From contig JAOTWK010000004.1 in the NCBI GenBank assembly GCA_029862935.1, positions 1 through 35,635 of the forward strand: a stretch of 35,635 nucleotides of DNA. Direction: 5' to 3'. This DNA is from Gemmatimonadota bacterium (GTDB lineage: Bacteria; Gemmatimonadota; Gemmatimonadetes; Gemmatimonadales; GWC2-71-9). The notes beneath the pieces are model-generated. The model saw only the letters and a program-made list of their open reading frames with translations. It did no database searches and was not told where the DNA came from. The position numbers and the translations under genes were made by a program. Positions 1-8,209 of the stretch are shown here, piece by piece (position 1 is the stretch's first letter; each line of letters begins with the position of its first letter).

Positions 1-1
1 A

Positions 2-892
2 ATAGCGTATTTCGTCTTGTCTAATGGGGCTGTCGCAGCTGCTGTCGCACTGAGCACTAGGAGTGGTTTGGGTGACGCTTGGGGTCAGATCATTGGCAGG
101 GGCGGCTTTTTGCAGGACATACTATCCAGTTCCCTTTCGCCGCTGCTTGCCTTCGTACTTATTCACCTGCAACTGCTCGGGTTGATACTAGTCATCGTGC
201 CTCTGTTCTTTGTGAGGCATGCGCTGCACGCCAACCTCCAGCTTGAACAGGCAAATCGAGAGCTGTTAGAGCTGATGGTGAAGTCTATCGAGGCTCGCGA
301 CAAGTATACTTCTGGCCATTCCGTTCGAGTTTCGAGCTATGCGAAGGCTATTTGCAGGGCTCTCGGACTGCCGGCAAAAGAGATGGAGCAAATCGGGACG
401 GCTGCCTTGCTTCATGACGTCGGCAAGATCTACGAGGAGTTTGGTCCAATTCTTCGCAAACACTCACACCTTAGTGCCGAGGAGCGGTTGCTGATTCGAA
501 CCCACCCAGCACGCAGCGGTGAACTGATAGGTACCATCTCTGGCCTTCGCGGCTACGTAGAGAGATGTGTGAGAGCGCACCATGAGAACTACGATGGTGG
601 CGGCTATCCTGATGGGCTTGCCGGAGATGAAATACCGCTCGGCGCACGGATAATCATGGTTGCCGATACCGCTGACGCCATGATGACAGATCGGCCATAC
701 CGTGCCGCTCTCAGTTATGAAGAGATGCTGTTGGAACTTGAAGCGAAGTCCGGTGCTCAGTTTGACCCGATGGTTGTCGAGGCATTTCGTCAGAGCACGG
801 CGATCCGGCGACTCCTGGAGGAGCGTCAACAACTTTTGGAACGGACCTCTGCTGACAAGCTGGAAAAGACCGTATCACTAGTTGGGCGCTAG
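2..892 (+). CDS. HD-GYP domain c-di-GMP phosphodiesterase-type protein, 5' truncated
   Basis: The frame is open from the window edge, so the N-terminus is probably missing; the first possible start inside is TTG at 17 (291 aa, numbering below). A hydrophobic segment at about residues 41-66 precedes a short linker and an HD-GYP domain. The HD pair is HDVGK at 133-137. The extended signature runs from HHE at 188-190 through GYP at 196-198 to EIP at 205-207. HD-GYP proteins hydrolyse cyclic di-GMP at a di- or trimetal centre, and the expected ligands are present, so the domain looks catalytically competent. The membrane segment suggests a truncated sensor module upstream. GC is only about 50-57%, below most of the window. 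Its 3' end overlaps the 3' end of the opposite-strand regulator by 182 bases. Confidence 0.88.
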   Translation: MAYFVLSNGAVAAAVALSTRSGLGDAWGQIIGRGGFLQDILSSSLSPLLAFVLIHLQLLGLILVIVPLFFVRHALHANLQLEQANRELLELMVKSIEARDKYTSGHSVRVSSYAKAICRALGLPAKEMEQIGTAALLHDVGKIYEEFGPILRKHSHLSAEERLLIRTHPARSGELIGTISGLRGYVERCVRAHHENYDGGGYPDGLAGDEIPLGARIIMVADTADAMMTDRPYRAALSYEEMLLELEAKSGAQFDPMVVEAFRQSTAIRRLLEERQQLLERTSADKLEKTVSLVGR

Positions 893-3800
893 ATTCTCCG
901 TTCTTTCTTGGCGGGAGGTTGCCCGGATAGGTGTTAACGGCAACGAGGTGGGCAACCGCACCATAGATGCCTCTTTCGATCAATCGCTGCGCCGCTGCAG
1001 AGCCAGACGGAGCGCGGTGCTCCTGCAACTCAATCCAATCGCTGAACGCTGCCAGCTCCAAGTGCTGAGACTCCCTCAGTGCGGCATGGCTTTGTTCCCC
1101 TTTCTCGATCGTTTGTACCATCGCATCATATCCGCGAGTAGCCCAAAGAAAATGCCTGCGCACTCGCTCAAAATCAGCGACGGTCGGAGGGTTGATCGAA
1201 TGTTTCCTTGCTGTCGCAATTGCCTCCTCAGCCCACGCCCAGGCCGAACTGTAAGTACCCTTAGCGATATCCAGATTCGCCATCGCAACAAGCACAGTTA
1301 CGTTGAGACTCTGTATCTGGGTGTGCTGAGCCAACTCAAGCGCTTCCGCGAGGAAGTCAGAGGCTTCCGGGAAGCTACCAATAGTCACGGCTAGGCTAGA
1401 TGCATTGGCGAGGAGCATGATATCTCGTGCTGGCATCGGTACTGCTCGAGAGATTTGGAACGCTCTTCTCCGCGCGCTGACAGCCTCTTCGAAACAGCCA
1501 AGGTCTTCAAACAGCACTGCCAAGTTGTCCCAGAGAATCCGTTCCCCGTGAAGGTCGCCGATCTGTGAGGCAAGAGCGACAGCTTCCTCAAAACTGGTAA
1601 TTGCTCCACTCCATTCGCCGATACTTGTTTGGCACATGCCGAGTCCGTTCAGTGCGCGACGGAGTTCGGTGTCTCTGGAATCGGCTCGGAAGTGTGCCGC
1701 CGCCCGAGAAAAGCTGTGCGCAGCTTCCCGTGGTCTACCCAACGCCATTAGGCAGAAGGCGTCTGCAACTGTCGCGCTCGCGCGGATGTGGCTGTCACTT
1801 GCCCGCTCAGCCATTGCGGCAGCCGTAGTCTGGATACTCTCGATCACATTCCAGTCAGCGTCCCCCGATGCGACCTCCGCACTCACCAGAAGGCTGCGAA
1901 GAATCTGTTCTTCATCTTGAAGTCTTTCTGCCGCTCTGAGGGCATCGCGTGCGACGGCAGCTGCTTGCCCTAGGTCGGTGAGGCCACCTCGTTGCAGAGC
2001 CTCTGCTCGGAGCACAAGGCTCCTTGTTACCTGCTCCGATGTAGAGCAATGCCCGTCAACGCGATCAAGTGTCTGTAGAGCATCCGTGTGTTTGCCTTGT
2101 GCCAGAGCGGCCTCGGCCAAGAGGATTCTCAGTTCGGTGCTGGTGGGCTGGGGAGTTGACGTGAAGAACTGTGTAATGGCAAGCTCAGCTTCTCTGGGGG
2201 CGCCTCGCTGAATTGCCTCCCGAGCACCTCGCGCTAGGCATCTGGCCGCATCTGCCGCCATTCCTGCGGTTTGCAGGTGATATGCGCCCTCGAGTCCGTA
2301 TCGGAAGTTGCCTGGGGCCACACGTGCGCTCCACTGCATTCCGATTTGCGAGTGGTAGAACCATCTGGTCTCACGCGACATGTTGCCATAGATGAACTCT
2401 CGGTGCAGCTGGTTCTTAAATGACAATCCGTGATCGCAGACACGAATGATCCCGCGCTCGACGAGTTGTAGCGCGAACTTGGCAGTGATCGCGAAACTGT
2501 GTCCCAGGAGTGTGCGGATTTCCATCAACGAAAGCTCACGCTTTGACACTGCAAGTAGATTGACGATTTGCTCCGACATGCTGTCCAACCCCTGATACTG
2601 ACGCTCGAAGGCCTTTCGTATCATTTCAGGCGGAGACCAAGCGTCAGGTGCTCGTTGTCCTCGCAATCGAGCGCCCGCGAGCGACTGAACGCCGTTACGT
2701 ATCCAATCTGACAACAGCATTTCTGCTATGTAAGGATTGCCGGCGGACAATTCCGTGAGCTCATCTATGATCTCGAGGGGAATGTCGCTCTCTCCGTTCG
2801 CCATCTCTTCAATGGCCAGACGCATCATATTCGGGGCGAGCAGTGGCAACGCGACGGCTTCGCTCCAGGGTAGAAGAGCAGCTCCTTCGCTCGGTGACGA
2901 TGTTAGACTTCGTGTGGCAGTTGTGGGTGCAGAGGCCACGACTAGGAGAGGCAGCTTCTGGGCTCGATGGAGGAGCACATGAAGCACGTCGCGGCTAGCT
3001 GGGTCGAGATTTCCGATGTCGTCGATTACAAGCAGGACTGGATGTTCTTCTGTGGCAGCACGGCTCATGCGAAGAATTGCTTCTCCAATTCTGATGCGCA
3101 CTGACTCTGCTGGCACGGGCGGCGCTTCCGGGATCCCCGGGTACGCCGCGCGAAGACCAGGACTCACGCGACTCGCCTCTGCCAGCCATCGGGGATCCGT
3201 GCCGCTCACCGCCGGATCGCGGCTCAGTACCTGGATGAGATCGGAGACCGCCGCAAACGGGATGGTGCGGCCGATCTCCTGACACGCGACCTCCAACGCC
3301 GTCCCGCCCCGGGCGCTCACCGACATCGCAAACCGGCGAAGAAGCGAGCTCTTACCGATTCCCACTGGACCGGCCACGAGACACGTGACCAGCTCGCCGC
3401 GGGAAGCCTCGTTCCACAGCGCCTCCAACCGCGCCAGTTCGGCTTCCCTCCCAACGAACACCTCGGCACGGGCGAGCCGACGCGTGGCTTCCACCGGCAG
3501 ACCACTGGGCGGCCGGATCGTGCCGGCCTCGATGCGCCGTAATAGCCGCAAGAGGTCCGGCGGGGGCTGTCCGCCAACCTCCGACTCGAACCGCGCGCAG
3601 TACGAACGAATCAGGCGACACGTCCCGGCGGTATCACTCTCCTGCAATAGCTGTTCGGCCAACGCATGGATCGCCGCCGAGCTCAACGGATCCACCCGGT
3701 AGAGCTGCGCCGCCCGCTCGTACACACGGTTCACGTCCCCCCGCGTGCGGGCCTCGACCATCTGCCGAGCGAGCACTCCCCGCACTTCGCGAAGACAGCG

Positions 3801-4208
3801 CTGGCGCACGCCGTCCACCCAGTGGCCGAAATCGGGACTGCCTGCCCGGTCGAGCTCCTCCAGCGGACGCTCGACCGCGACGGATCCGGGATCGGCACGG
3901 TCGAGGCCATCCAAGTCGGTCGTGACCGCCCGCAGGAGCTGCACGGTGTGCCTGTCCCGTGTCACCGCGTCGGGTCCCAGTCTCGCCCGGATGCTGGTCA
4001 GTGCCTGAGACAGGGAATGCCGCCCCCGCTGAGGCTCCACCGCGGGCCAGAAGAACTCCAATAACAAGTCCCGCGGGGCCGGACGCTGACGCGTCTCCAA
4101 CACCAGGTAGACGAGGAGAGCCAGCTGCTTCTTCGTCCGGAACGAGAGCGGCTGACCGTCCCCGTCGACCAGGACCGGGGGGCCAAACAGCCGAAGATGT
4201 CGATTCAT
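711..4208 (-). CDS. SARP/BTAD-type transcriptional regulator with AAA ATPase and TPR domains
   Basis: The protein is 1165 aa. Residues 1-95 resemble the OmpR-like DNA-binding domain of SARP regulators, and 97-235 the BTAD helical repeat. An ATPase core follows: FVGRE at 251-255, Walker A GPVGIGKS at 280-287 and Walker B VLLVIDD at 391-397. The remainder, from about 640 to 1080, is helical TPR-like sequence (for example ALNGLGMCQTSIGEWSGAI). This is the AfsR/MalT-style architecture of an ATP-dependent activator; target genes are unknown. The last 60 residues are antisense to the HD-GYP gene and look compositionally arbitrary, as if the stop had been lost and the frame had run on. GC is about 65-72% for the first ~364 codons and about 47-60% afterwards, a sharp step near 3115. 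ATG at 4208 is the natural start, directly at the DNA-binding domain. Confidence 0.85.
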   Translation of the reverse strand: MNRHLRLFGPPVLVDGDGQPLSFRTKKQLALLVYLVLETRQRPAPRDLLLEFFWPAVEPQRGRHSLSQALTSIRARLGPDAVTRDRHTVQLLRAVTTDLDGLDRADPGSVAVERPLEELDRAGSPDFGHWVDGVRQRCLREVRGVLARQMVEARTRGDVNRVYERAAQLYRVDPLSSAAIHALAEQLLQESDTAGTCRLIRSYCARFESEVGGQPPPDLLRLLRRIEAGTIRPPSGLPVEATRRLARAEVFVGREAELARLEALWNEASRGELVTCLVAGPVGIGKSSLLRRFAMSVSARGGTALEVACQEIGRTIPFAAVSDLIQVLSRDPAVSGTDPRWLAEASRVSPGLRAAYPGIPEAPPVPAESVRIRIGEAILRMSRAATEEHPVLLVIDDIGNLDPASRDVLHVLLHRAQKLPLLVVASAPTTATRSLTSSPSEGAALLPWSEAVALPLLAPNMMRLAIEEMANGESDIPLEIIDELTELSAGNPYIAEMLLSDWIRNGVQSLAGARLRGQRAPDAWSPPEMIRKAFERQYQGLDSMSEQIVNLLAVSKRELSLMEIRTLLGHSFAITAKFALQLVERGIIRVCDHGLSFKNQLHREFIYGNMSRETRWFYHSQIGMQWSARVAPGNFRYGLEGAYHLQTAGMAADAARCLARGAREAIQRGAPREAELAITQFFTSTPQPTSTELRILLAEAALAQGKHTDALQTLDRVDGHCSTSEQVTRSLVLRAEALQRGGLTDLGQAAAVARDALRAAERLQDEEQILRSLLVSAEVASGDADWNVIESIQTTAAAMAERASDSHIRASATVADAFCLMALGRPREAAHSFSRAAAHFRADSRDTELRRALNGLGMCQTSIGEWSGAITSFEEAVALASQIGDLHGERILWDNLAVLFEDLGCFEEAVSARRRAFQISRAVPMPARDIMLLANASSLAVTIGSFPEASDFLAEALELAQHTQIQSLNVTVLVAMANLDIAKGTYSSAWAWAEEAIATARKHSINPPTVADFERVRRHFLWATRGYDAMVQTIEKGEQSHAALRESQHLELAAFSDWIELQEHRAPSGSAAAQRLIERGIYGAVAHLVAVNTYPGNLPPRKNGESSAQLVIRSFPACQQRSVPKVVDAPPGVAGSPCSDEMPRQPSGQTEHRTSLQVPTASLHN

Positions 4209-4419
4209 TAGAGGGTGTCGCTGTTACGTACCGTCATAATGGGAGAGGCTACTCAACGAATTTTCAACACATTGTCAGTAAACAACTTATATGGATCTTC
4301 AGCCGTGTTTTTCGGGGGGGCGGACTCAACTCTCAACATGTTGCGCGGTCTTCCTGCCCGCAACAGCTGCACTGAACGGCCTCTTCCGGTACGTTCTCAG
4401 GCAGCGAAAGGACAGATGC
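4209..4419. promoter_or_regulatory. Divergent intergenic region between the SARP regulator and the BNR lipoprotein
   Basis: This 211-base spacer must carry the promoters of two divergent genes. Bases 4250-4310 are clearly AT-richer than the surroundings. No consensus -35/-10 pair with 16-18 base spacing could be assigned confidently on either strand. A Shine-Dalgarno-like AAAGGA lies at about 4407-4412, a suitable distance upstream of ATG 4420. Long forward reading frames that enter this region do not look coding. Confidence 0.35.
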
Positions 4420-5469
4420 ATGCCTTCCTGCAGGTGGAGTCTGACCCTCATTGTGTGGAGCATCGTCGGCACCGTGGTCGCCTGCTCGCAGCCGGACGTG
4501 ATCCCGGCACTCGAGTCCCAATCGAGTGGTACCGGCGTGCGACTGCAGGCCGTGAGTGCCGTGAGCGACCAGATCGTGTGGGTGGGTGGCGTCGGCGGGA
4601 CCTTCGCGCGAACGGTCGACGGTGGTCATACGTGGGTTGCGGGCATCGTGCCGGACGCAGACTCCCTGCAGTTTCGAGATGTGCACGGCGTCGACGCGAT
4701 GACGGCATATCTCCTGAGCGCGGGTCCCGGAACGCAGTCGCGTATCTACAAGACGACCGACGGCGGGAAAGGCTGGACGCTGCAGTTCGTGAATCAGCAG
4801 CCGCACGCCTTCTTCGACTGCATGGGCTTCTGGGATGCCACAACGGGAGTGGCGTTCAGTGATGCCGTCGACGGTAAGATGCTGATCATGAGAACCGTTG
4901 ACGGAGAACACTGGGAACCGCTTCCGGCCGACCGACTCCCGACTCCCCTGCCCGGTGAGGGTGGATTCGCGGCGAGTGGGACCTGCCTCGTCACCTTCGG
5001 GGACAGCCTCGGGTGGATTGGAACGGGCGCCGCGCCGATTGCGCGCGTGCTGCAAACACTCAATCGAGGCGCGACCTGGTCTGCCGTGACGACTCCGATG
5101 CCCGCCGGCGAGATGGCTGGCATCACGTCGGTGAGCTTCCGCTCTGCTCGTGTGGGAATGGCCGTCGGAGGGCTCATCGGCCAACCTGACGATCAGTCGG
5201 ACAACGTCGCGGTTACTGCCGATGGTGGCACGACATGGACCCTCGGCGCGCGGCCGACGTTCCCGGGCGCGGCGTATGGCACCAGCTATGTACCCGGTGC
5301 CATGACACCCACCGTGGTGACGGTCGGACCTGGTGGTGCCAGCTATTCGCTGAACGATGGAGCCACGTGGTCCGTGTTGGACACACTCGATTACTGGGGG
5401 ATCGGTTTCGCGCAGCGGGTCGGTTGGCTCGTGGGACCGGCCGGCCGGATTACGAAGGTCCTTTTCTAG
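4420..5469 (+). CDS. BNR/WD40-like (Ycf48-type) beta-propeller lipoprotein
   Basis: Start ATG 4420 (349 aa) is chosen because it follows AAAGGA and begins a signal peptide; an open frame further upstream lacks coding character. The N-terminus has basic residues, a hydrophobic stretch and a lipobox ending VVAC with Cys22, indicating a lipidated envelope protein. The rest contains about six Asp-box-like repeats: RTVDGGHTW, KTTDGGKGW, RTVDGEHW, QTLNRGATW, VTADGGTTW and SLNDGATW. Such repeats form a beta-propeller as in sialidase BNR and Ycf48/HCF136-like proteins. No catalytic residues are recognisable and the ligand is unknown. It lies 15 bases upstream of the GPP34 gene and may be co-transcribed with it and mtgA. 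Confidence 0.8.
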   Translation: MPSCRWSLTLIVWSIVGTVVACSQPDVIPALESQSSGTGVRLQAVSAVSDQIVWVGGVGGTFARTVDGGHTWVAGIVPDADSLQFRDVHGVDAMTAYLLSAGPGTQSRIYKTTDGGKGWTLQFVNQQPHAFFDCMGFWDATTGVAFSDAVDGKMLIMRTVDGEHWEPLPADRLPTPLPGEGGFAASGTCLVTFGDSLGWIGTGAAPIARVLQTLNRGATWSAVTTPMPAGEMAGITSVSFRSARVGMAVGGLIGQPDDQSDNVAVTADGGTTWTLGARPTFPGAAYGTSYVPGAMTPTVVTVGPGGASYSLNDGATWSVLDTLDYWGIGFAQRVGWLVGPAGRITKVLF

Positions 5470-5484
5470 AGGAGACGAGGGTCC

Positions 5485-6174
5485 ATGAACCAAGCCACGC
5501 GGCTGCACGTCTACGAAGAGTTGATGCTCCTCGCCCTCCGCGATAAGGAAGGCACGATCCACTTCGGGGCCAACTATCTCTACGCCCTGGGCGGGGCGCT
5601 CCTCGCCGAGCTCTTGCTCGAGAAGCGCATTGAAATCGAGGACGAGAAGAAGAAGTTCGTGGTCGCCAAGCGGGGCGAAAAGCTCGGCGATCCCTTGCTC
5701 GAAGAGTGCCTCGAGCGCATTGCCACAGCCAAACGGCGCGCGCCCATGAGAAGCTGGGTGACCCGGTTCGCGGGCATCAAGCAGCTCAAGCATCGGGTAG
5801 CACAACAGCTCTGCGACCGAGGCATCCTGAAAGCCGATGAGGACAAGGTGCTGCTTATCTTCACGCGAAAGATCTACCCGGAACGCGATCCCACAGTCGA
5901 ACGGGAGATCGTGGCACGGCTCAAGAGCGCCATCTTCACGTACACCACCGAAGTCGACCCACGCACCGTCGTGCTCATTGCGCTGGCCCATCCCACGGGA
6001 CTCCTCAGAGGGGCCTTTGACAGGAAGAAGCTCAAAGACCGCAAGAAGCGGCTCGATCAGATTGTGGCCGGCAACATCCTGGGGCAGACGACCAAGGAAG
6101 TGATGGAGGCCGTGCAGGCAGCGGTCGCCGCAGCCGCCGTCGCGGTGACCGTTGCCACGACGACGTCGCACTAG
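5485..6174 (+). CDS. GPP34 (GOLPH3/Vps74-like) family protein
   Basis: The 229-residue protein matches the GPP34 pattern in its start and first helices: LHVYEELMLLALRDKEG, then YALGGALLAELLLEKRIE and the following charged segment. GOLPH3/Vps74 in eukaryotes bind phosphatidylinositol-4-phosphate and retain Golgi glycosyltransferases. Bacterial homologues exist but their role is largely unknown. A basic stretch (DRKKLKDRKKRLDQ) and an Ala/Val-rich C-terminus follow. The start ATG 5485 is preceded by AGAGGAGACGAGG, a strong ribosome site. Its end overlaps the start of mtgA by 23 bases, implying translational coupling to an inner-membrane glycosyltransferase. Family assignment rests on motif memory rather than a profile search. 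Confidence 0.78.
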   Translation: MNQATRLHVYEELMLLALRDKEGTIHFGANYLYALGGALLAELLLEKRIEIEDEKKKFVVAKRGEKLGDPLLEECLERIATAKRRAPMRSWVTRFAGIKQLKHRVAQQLCDRGILKADEDKVLLIFTRKIYPERDPTVEREIVARLKSAIFTYTTEVDPRTVVLIALAHPTGLLRGAFDRKKLKDRKKRLDQIVAGNILGQTTKEVMEAVQAAVAAAAVAVTVATTTSH

Positions 6175-6928
6175 CTCGCGTCGCAAGCGCTGGGCGCGCC
6201 GAGTGTGGGGGGCGCTCGCCATCGTGGCAGCGATTGCCGTTGTGGCGCTTGTCTATGTTGCCGCAACCTGGCCCGACGTGGGGTCGCTTGCCAACACCAA
6301 TCCCACAACGACCGCGTTCATCGAGCGGTACCGTGCATCCCAACGGGAACAGGGTCTCCCAGATCGTGTCGCGTGGGAGTGGGTGGGAACGTCAGTAGTC
6401 TCTCCACACCTCAAGCGCGCCGTCGTGTCGGCCGAAGACATGGAGTTCTTCCAGCACAACGGCTTCTCGAAGGCCGAGCTTCAGGCGGCGCTCAAAGAAG
6501 CGTTGGAATCCGGAGAGGCTCCGCGTGGTGCGTCCACGATCACCCAGCAGCTTGCCAAGAATCTCTGGCTGTCACCGTCACGAACGGTCTTGCGAAAGCT
6601 CAAGGAGGCGATGCTCACGTGGCAGCTCGAGCGTCATTTGACGAAGCGGCGCATCCTCGAGCTGTATCTCAACGTCGTGGAGTTCGGACCGGGCGTCTAC
6701 GGTGCCGAGGCCGCCGCACAGCGCTACTTCGGTGCGCCTGCTAGCGCTCTCTCGGAACACGAGGCGGCACAGCTCGCGGCTGGGCTGCCTCGGCCACGGC
6801 GGTGGCATCCCGGTGTGGATAGCCCGTACTACCGCTCGTACATCGAAGAAATCCAGCGCCGAATGGACGTGGCGGAGTTCCTGTGGCGATACGTAGGTGG
6901 GGAGAGAACCAGCCCGCCAGCCCCCTGA
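6152..6928 (+). CDS. mtgA: Monofunctional biosynthetic peptidoglycan transglycosylase
   Basis: This 258-residue GT51 enzyme polymerises lipid II into glycan strands at the outer face of the inner membrane. A basic N-terminus (RRRRTSSRRKRW) is followed by one membrane anchor at about residues 18-38. Catalytic motif 1 is AEDMEFFQHNGF with Glu95 and His102. Motif 2 is RGASTITQQLAKN at 125-137. KLKEA, ELYLN and GVYGAEAAAQRYFG follow in the usual order. The length fits MtgA, and no transpeptidase domain is present. The start is TTG 6152, inside the end of the GPP34 gene; no ATG or GTG is available before the membrane anchor in this frame. It converges on moxR with only 31 bases between the stops and no clear terminator there. 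Confidence 0.93.
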   Translation: MPRRRRTSSRRKRWARRVWGALAIVAAIAVVALVYVAATWPDVGSLANTNPTTTAFIERYRASQREQGLPDRVAWEWVGTSVVSPHLKRAVVSAEDMEFFQHNGFSKAELQAALKEALESGEAPRGASTITQQLAKNLWLSPSRTVLRKLKEAMLTWQLERHLTKRRILELYLNVVEFGPGVYGAEAAAQRYFGAPASALSEHEAAQLAAGLPRPRRWHPGVDSPYYRSYIEEIQRRMDVAEFLWRYVGGERTSPPAP

Positions 6929-6959
6929 TACGAGAATCTCAAGGAGTGAGGTTTGTGTG

Positions 6960-7982
6960 TCAGGCCGTATCCCAGCGACCCTGGTCGATGAGCGCCTGAC
7001 AGACGTCTTCGGTGGACCGGCCAGCAGCCTCAGCGGCGAAGTTGATTACCACACGATGCCGCAGGACGGCCAGTGCGATCGACCGCACGTCATCGATATC
7101 GGCCATGGGGCGACCATCCAGGGCCGCTTGCGCCTTGGCACCCAACACGAGGTACTGTGACGCCCTGGGTCCTGCGCCCCAGGCGACATACTCGCGGATG
7201 AATTCTGGCGCCTCGTCATCCGGCCTCGTTGCCCGCGCGAGATTCACGGCCGCACGGACCACGGGTTTGGGTGCTGGAATCCGCCGCACCAAATGCTGTA
7301 CCTCCGAGAGCTCTGCTCCGGTGAGCACCGCTTCGACAGGACGGGCATCATCGCCAGTCGTCGTCTCAACGATCCGTTCTTCGTCATCGCGGTTGGGATA
7401 CCGGATCGCGATCTCCAGCATGAACCGGTCGAGTTGCGCTTCGGGCAACGGATAGGTGCCCTCCTGCTCGATGGGATTCTGCGTGGCCAGTACGAAGAAC
7501 GGGGCCGGGAGCTGATAGGTCTGCCCTGCGGCTGTCACTTCATGCTCTTGCATTGCCTGGAGGAGGGCGGCCTGCGTCTTCGGAGGCGTGCGATTGATCT
7601 CGTCCGCCAAGATGATGTTGGCGAATATGGGTCCGTGCACGAATCGGAAGTTGCGTTTCCCAGTGGCGAGATCCTCCTCGATGATCTCCGTTCCCGTGAT
7701 ATCACTCGGCATGAGGTCGGGGGTGAACTGAATTCGCGAAAACGCGAGATCCAAGGCATCGGCGATGGTCGACACCATGAGCGTCTTGCCTAGGCCAGGC
7801 ACGCCCATGAGAAGCGCGTGGCCACCGGATACGATGGCGGTTAGGATGCCACGCAGCACTTCGTCCTGCCCCACGATACGCTGGCGTATCTGGGCAAGGA
7901 GGCGGTCCTTGGCCTCGCCGAGCCGTTGCAGCAGCTCGACGTCTCGGTCCTGAGAGTCCGTCTGTGTTGGTGATGCGCTCAC
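6960..7982 (-). CDS. MoxR-family AAA+ ATPase
   Basis: Start GTG 7982 (340 aa) is preferred over ATG 8024: it has GGGGAG four bases upstream, and the 14 extra codons would lie in a heptamer repeat array. With this numbering, Walker A GVPGLGKT is at 60-67, Walker B IILADE at 123-128 and sensor 1 ATQNP at 166-170. The arginine-bearing EAQLDRF motif comes just after, at about 181-187. A C-terminal lid domain follows (WGAGPRASQYL). MoxR ATPases act as chaperone-like factors, usually with DUF58/von Willebrand A partner genes. No such partner is adjacent here, so this copy is an orphan in the window. Confidence 0.93.
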   Translation of the reverse strand: MSASPTQTDSQDRDVELLQRLGEAKDRLLAQIRQRIVGQDEVLRGILTAIVSGGHALLMGVPGLGKTLMVSTIADALDLAFSRIQFTPDLMPSDITGTEIIEEDLATGKRNFRFVHGPIFANIILADEINRTPPKTQAALLQAMQEHEVTAAGQTYQLPAPFFVLATQNPIEQEGTYPLPEAQLDRFMLEIAIRYPNRDDEERIVETTTGDDARPVEAVLTGAELSEVQHLVRRIPAPKPVVRAAVNLARATRPDDEAPEFIREYVAWGAGPRASQYLVLGAKAQAALDGRPMADIDDVRSIALAVLRHRVVINFAAEAAGRSTEDVCQALIDQGRWDTA

Positions 7983-7996
7983 GTTACTCCCCAGAA

Positions 7997-8024
7997 CAGC
8001 CTTCAGCCTTCGGCCGTCAGCCAT
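7997..8024. repeat. Imperfect heptamer tandem repeat upstream of moxR
   Basis: Four successive 7-base units are visible: CAGCCTT, CAGCCTT, CGGCCGT and CAGCCAT. The array lies just 5' of the likely moxR GTG start and would form the first codons if translation began at 8024, which argues against that longer start. Confidence 0.7.
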
Positions 8025-8051
8025 TTGCTGACCCGCCGCCCACCGCCGCCC

Positions 8052-8087
8052 GTCGTCCCAGTCGTCTCAGTCGTCCTTGTCGTCGGT
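8052..8087 (+). repeat. (GTCGTC-NNN)x4 nonamer array, locus A
   Basis: Exact GTCGTC hexamers start at 8052, 8061, 8070 and 8079, a strict 9-base period with variable spacers CCA, TCA, CTT and GGT. The array lies between moxR and the ATP synthase operon. Two further arrays with the same design and orientation occur at 9714 and 12341. Confidence 0.85.
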
Positions 8088-8118
8088 GCCCCTCCTGCCC
8101 CCTCTGCCCCCTCTCCTT
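8088..8118. repeat. Polypyrimidine 9-mer array next to locus A
   Basis: The tract reads as units GCCCCTCCT, GCCCCCTCT and GCCCCCTCT followed by CCTTC. Bases 8089-8110 are identical to the reverse complement of 9676-9697, a 22-base match. It directly abuts the GTCGTC array. Confidence 0.75.
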
Positions 8119-8171
8119 CACGCCCCGAATCGTACCCGAGAAACACGTGTGCAGCCACCTCCACTCCCGTG

Positions 8172-8199
8172 TTGCGGTTTCGGTCGCACCAAGTACATT
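8172..8199 (+). promoter_or_regulatory. Candidate sigma70-type promoter of the ATP synthase operon
   Basis: TTGCGG at 8172-8177 and TACATT at 8194-8199 are separated by 16 bases and match the -35/-10 consensus reasonably. Transcription would begin about 8206-8210, essentially at the ATG of the first gene (8210). No Shine-Dalgarno is visible upstream of that ATG, so a leaderless transcript is possible. This is inferred from sequence pattern only. Confidence 0.35.
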
Positions 8200-8209
8200 T
8201 CGGGCGCTT

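Noticed and set aside
4333..6222. 629-codon minus-strand frame opposite the BNR and GPP34 genes
   Set aside because: Composition is His/Arg/Gly-rich and typical of antisense in high-GC DNA; the forward genes have clear motifs.
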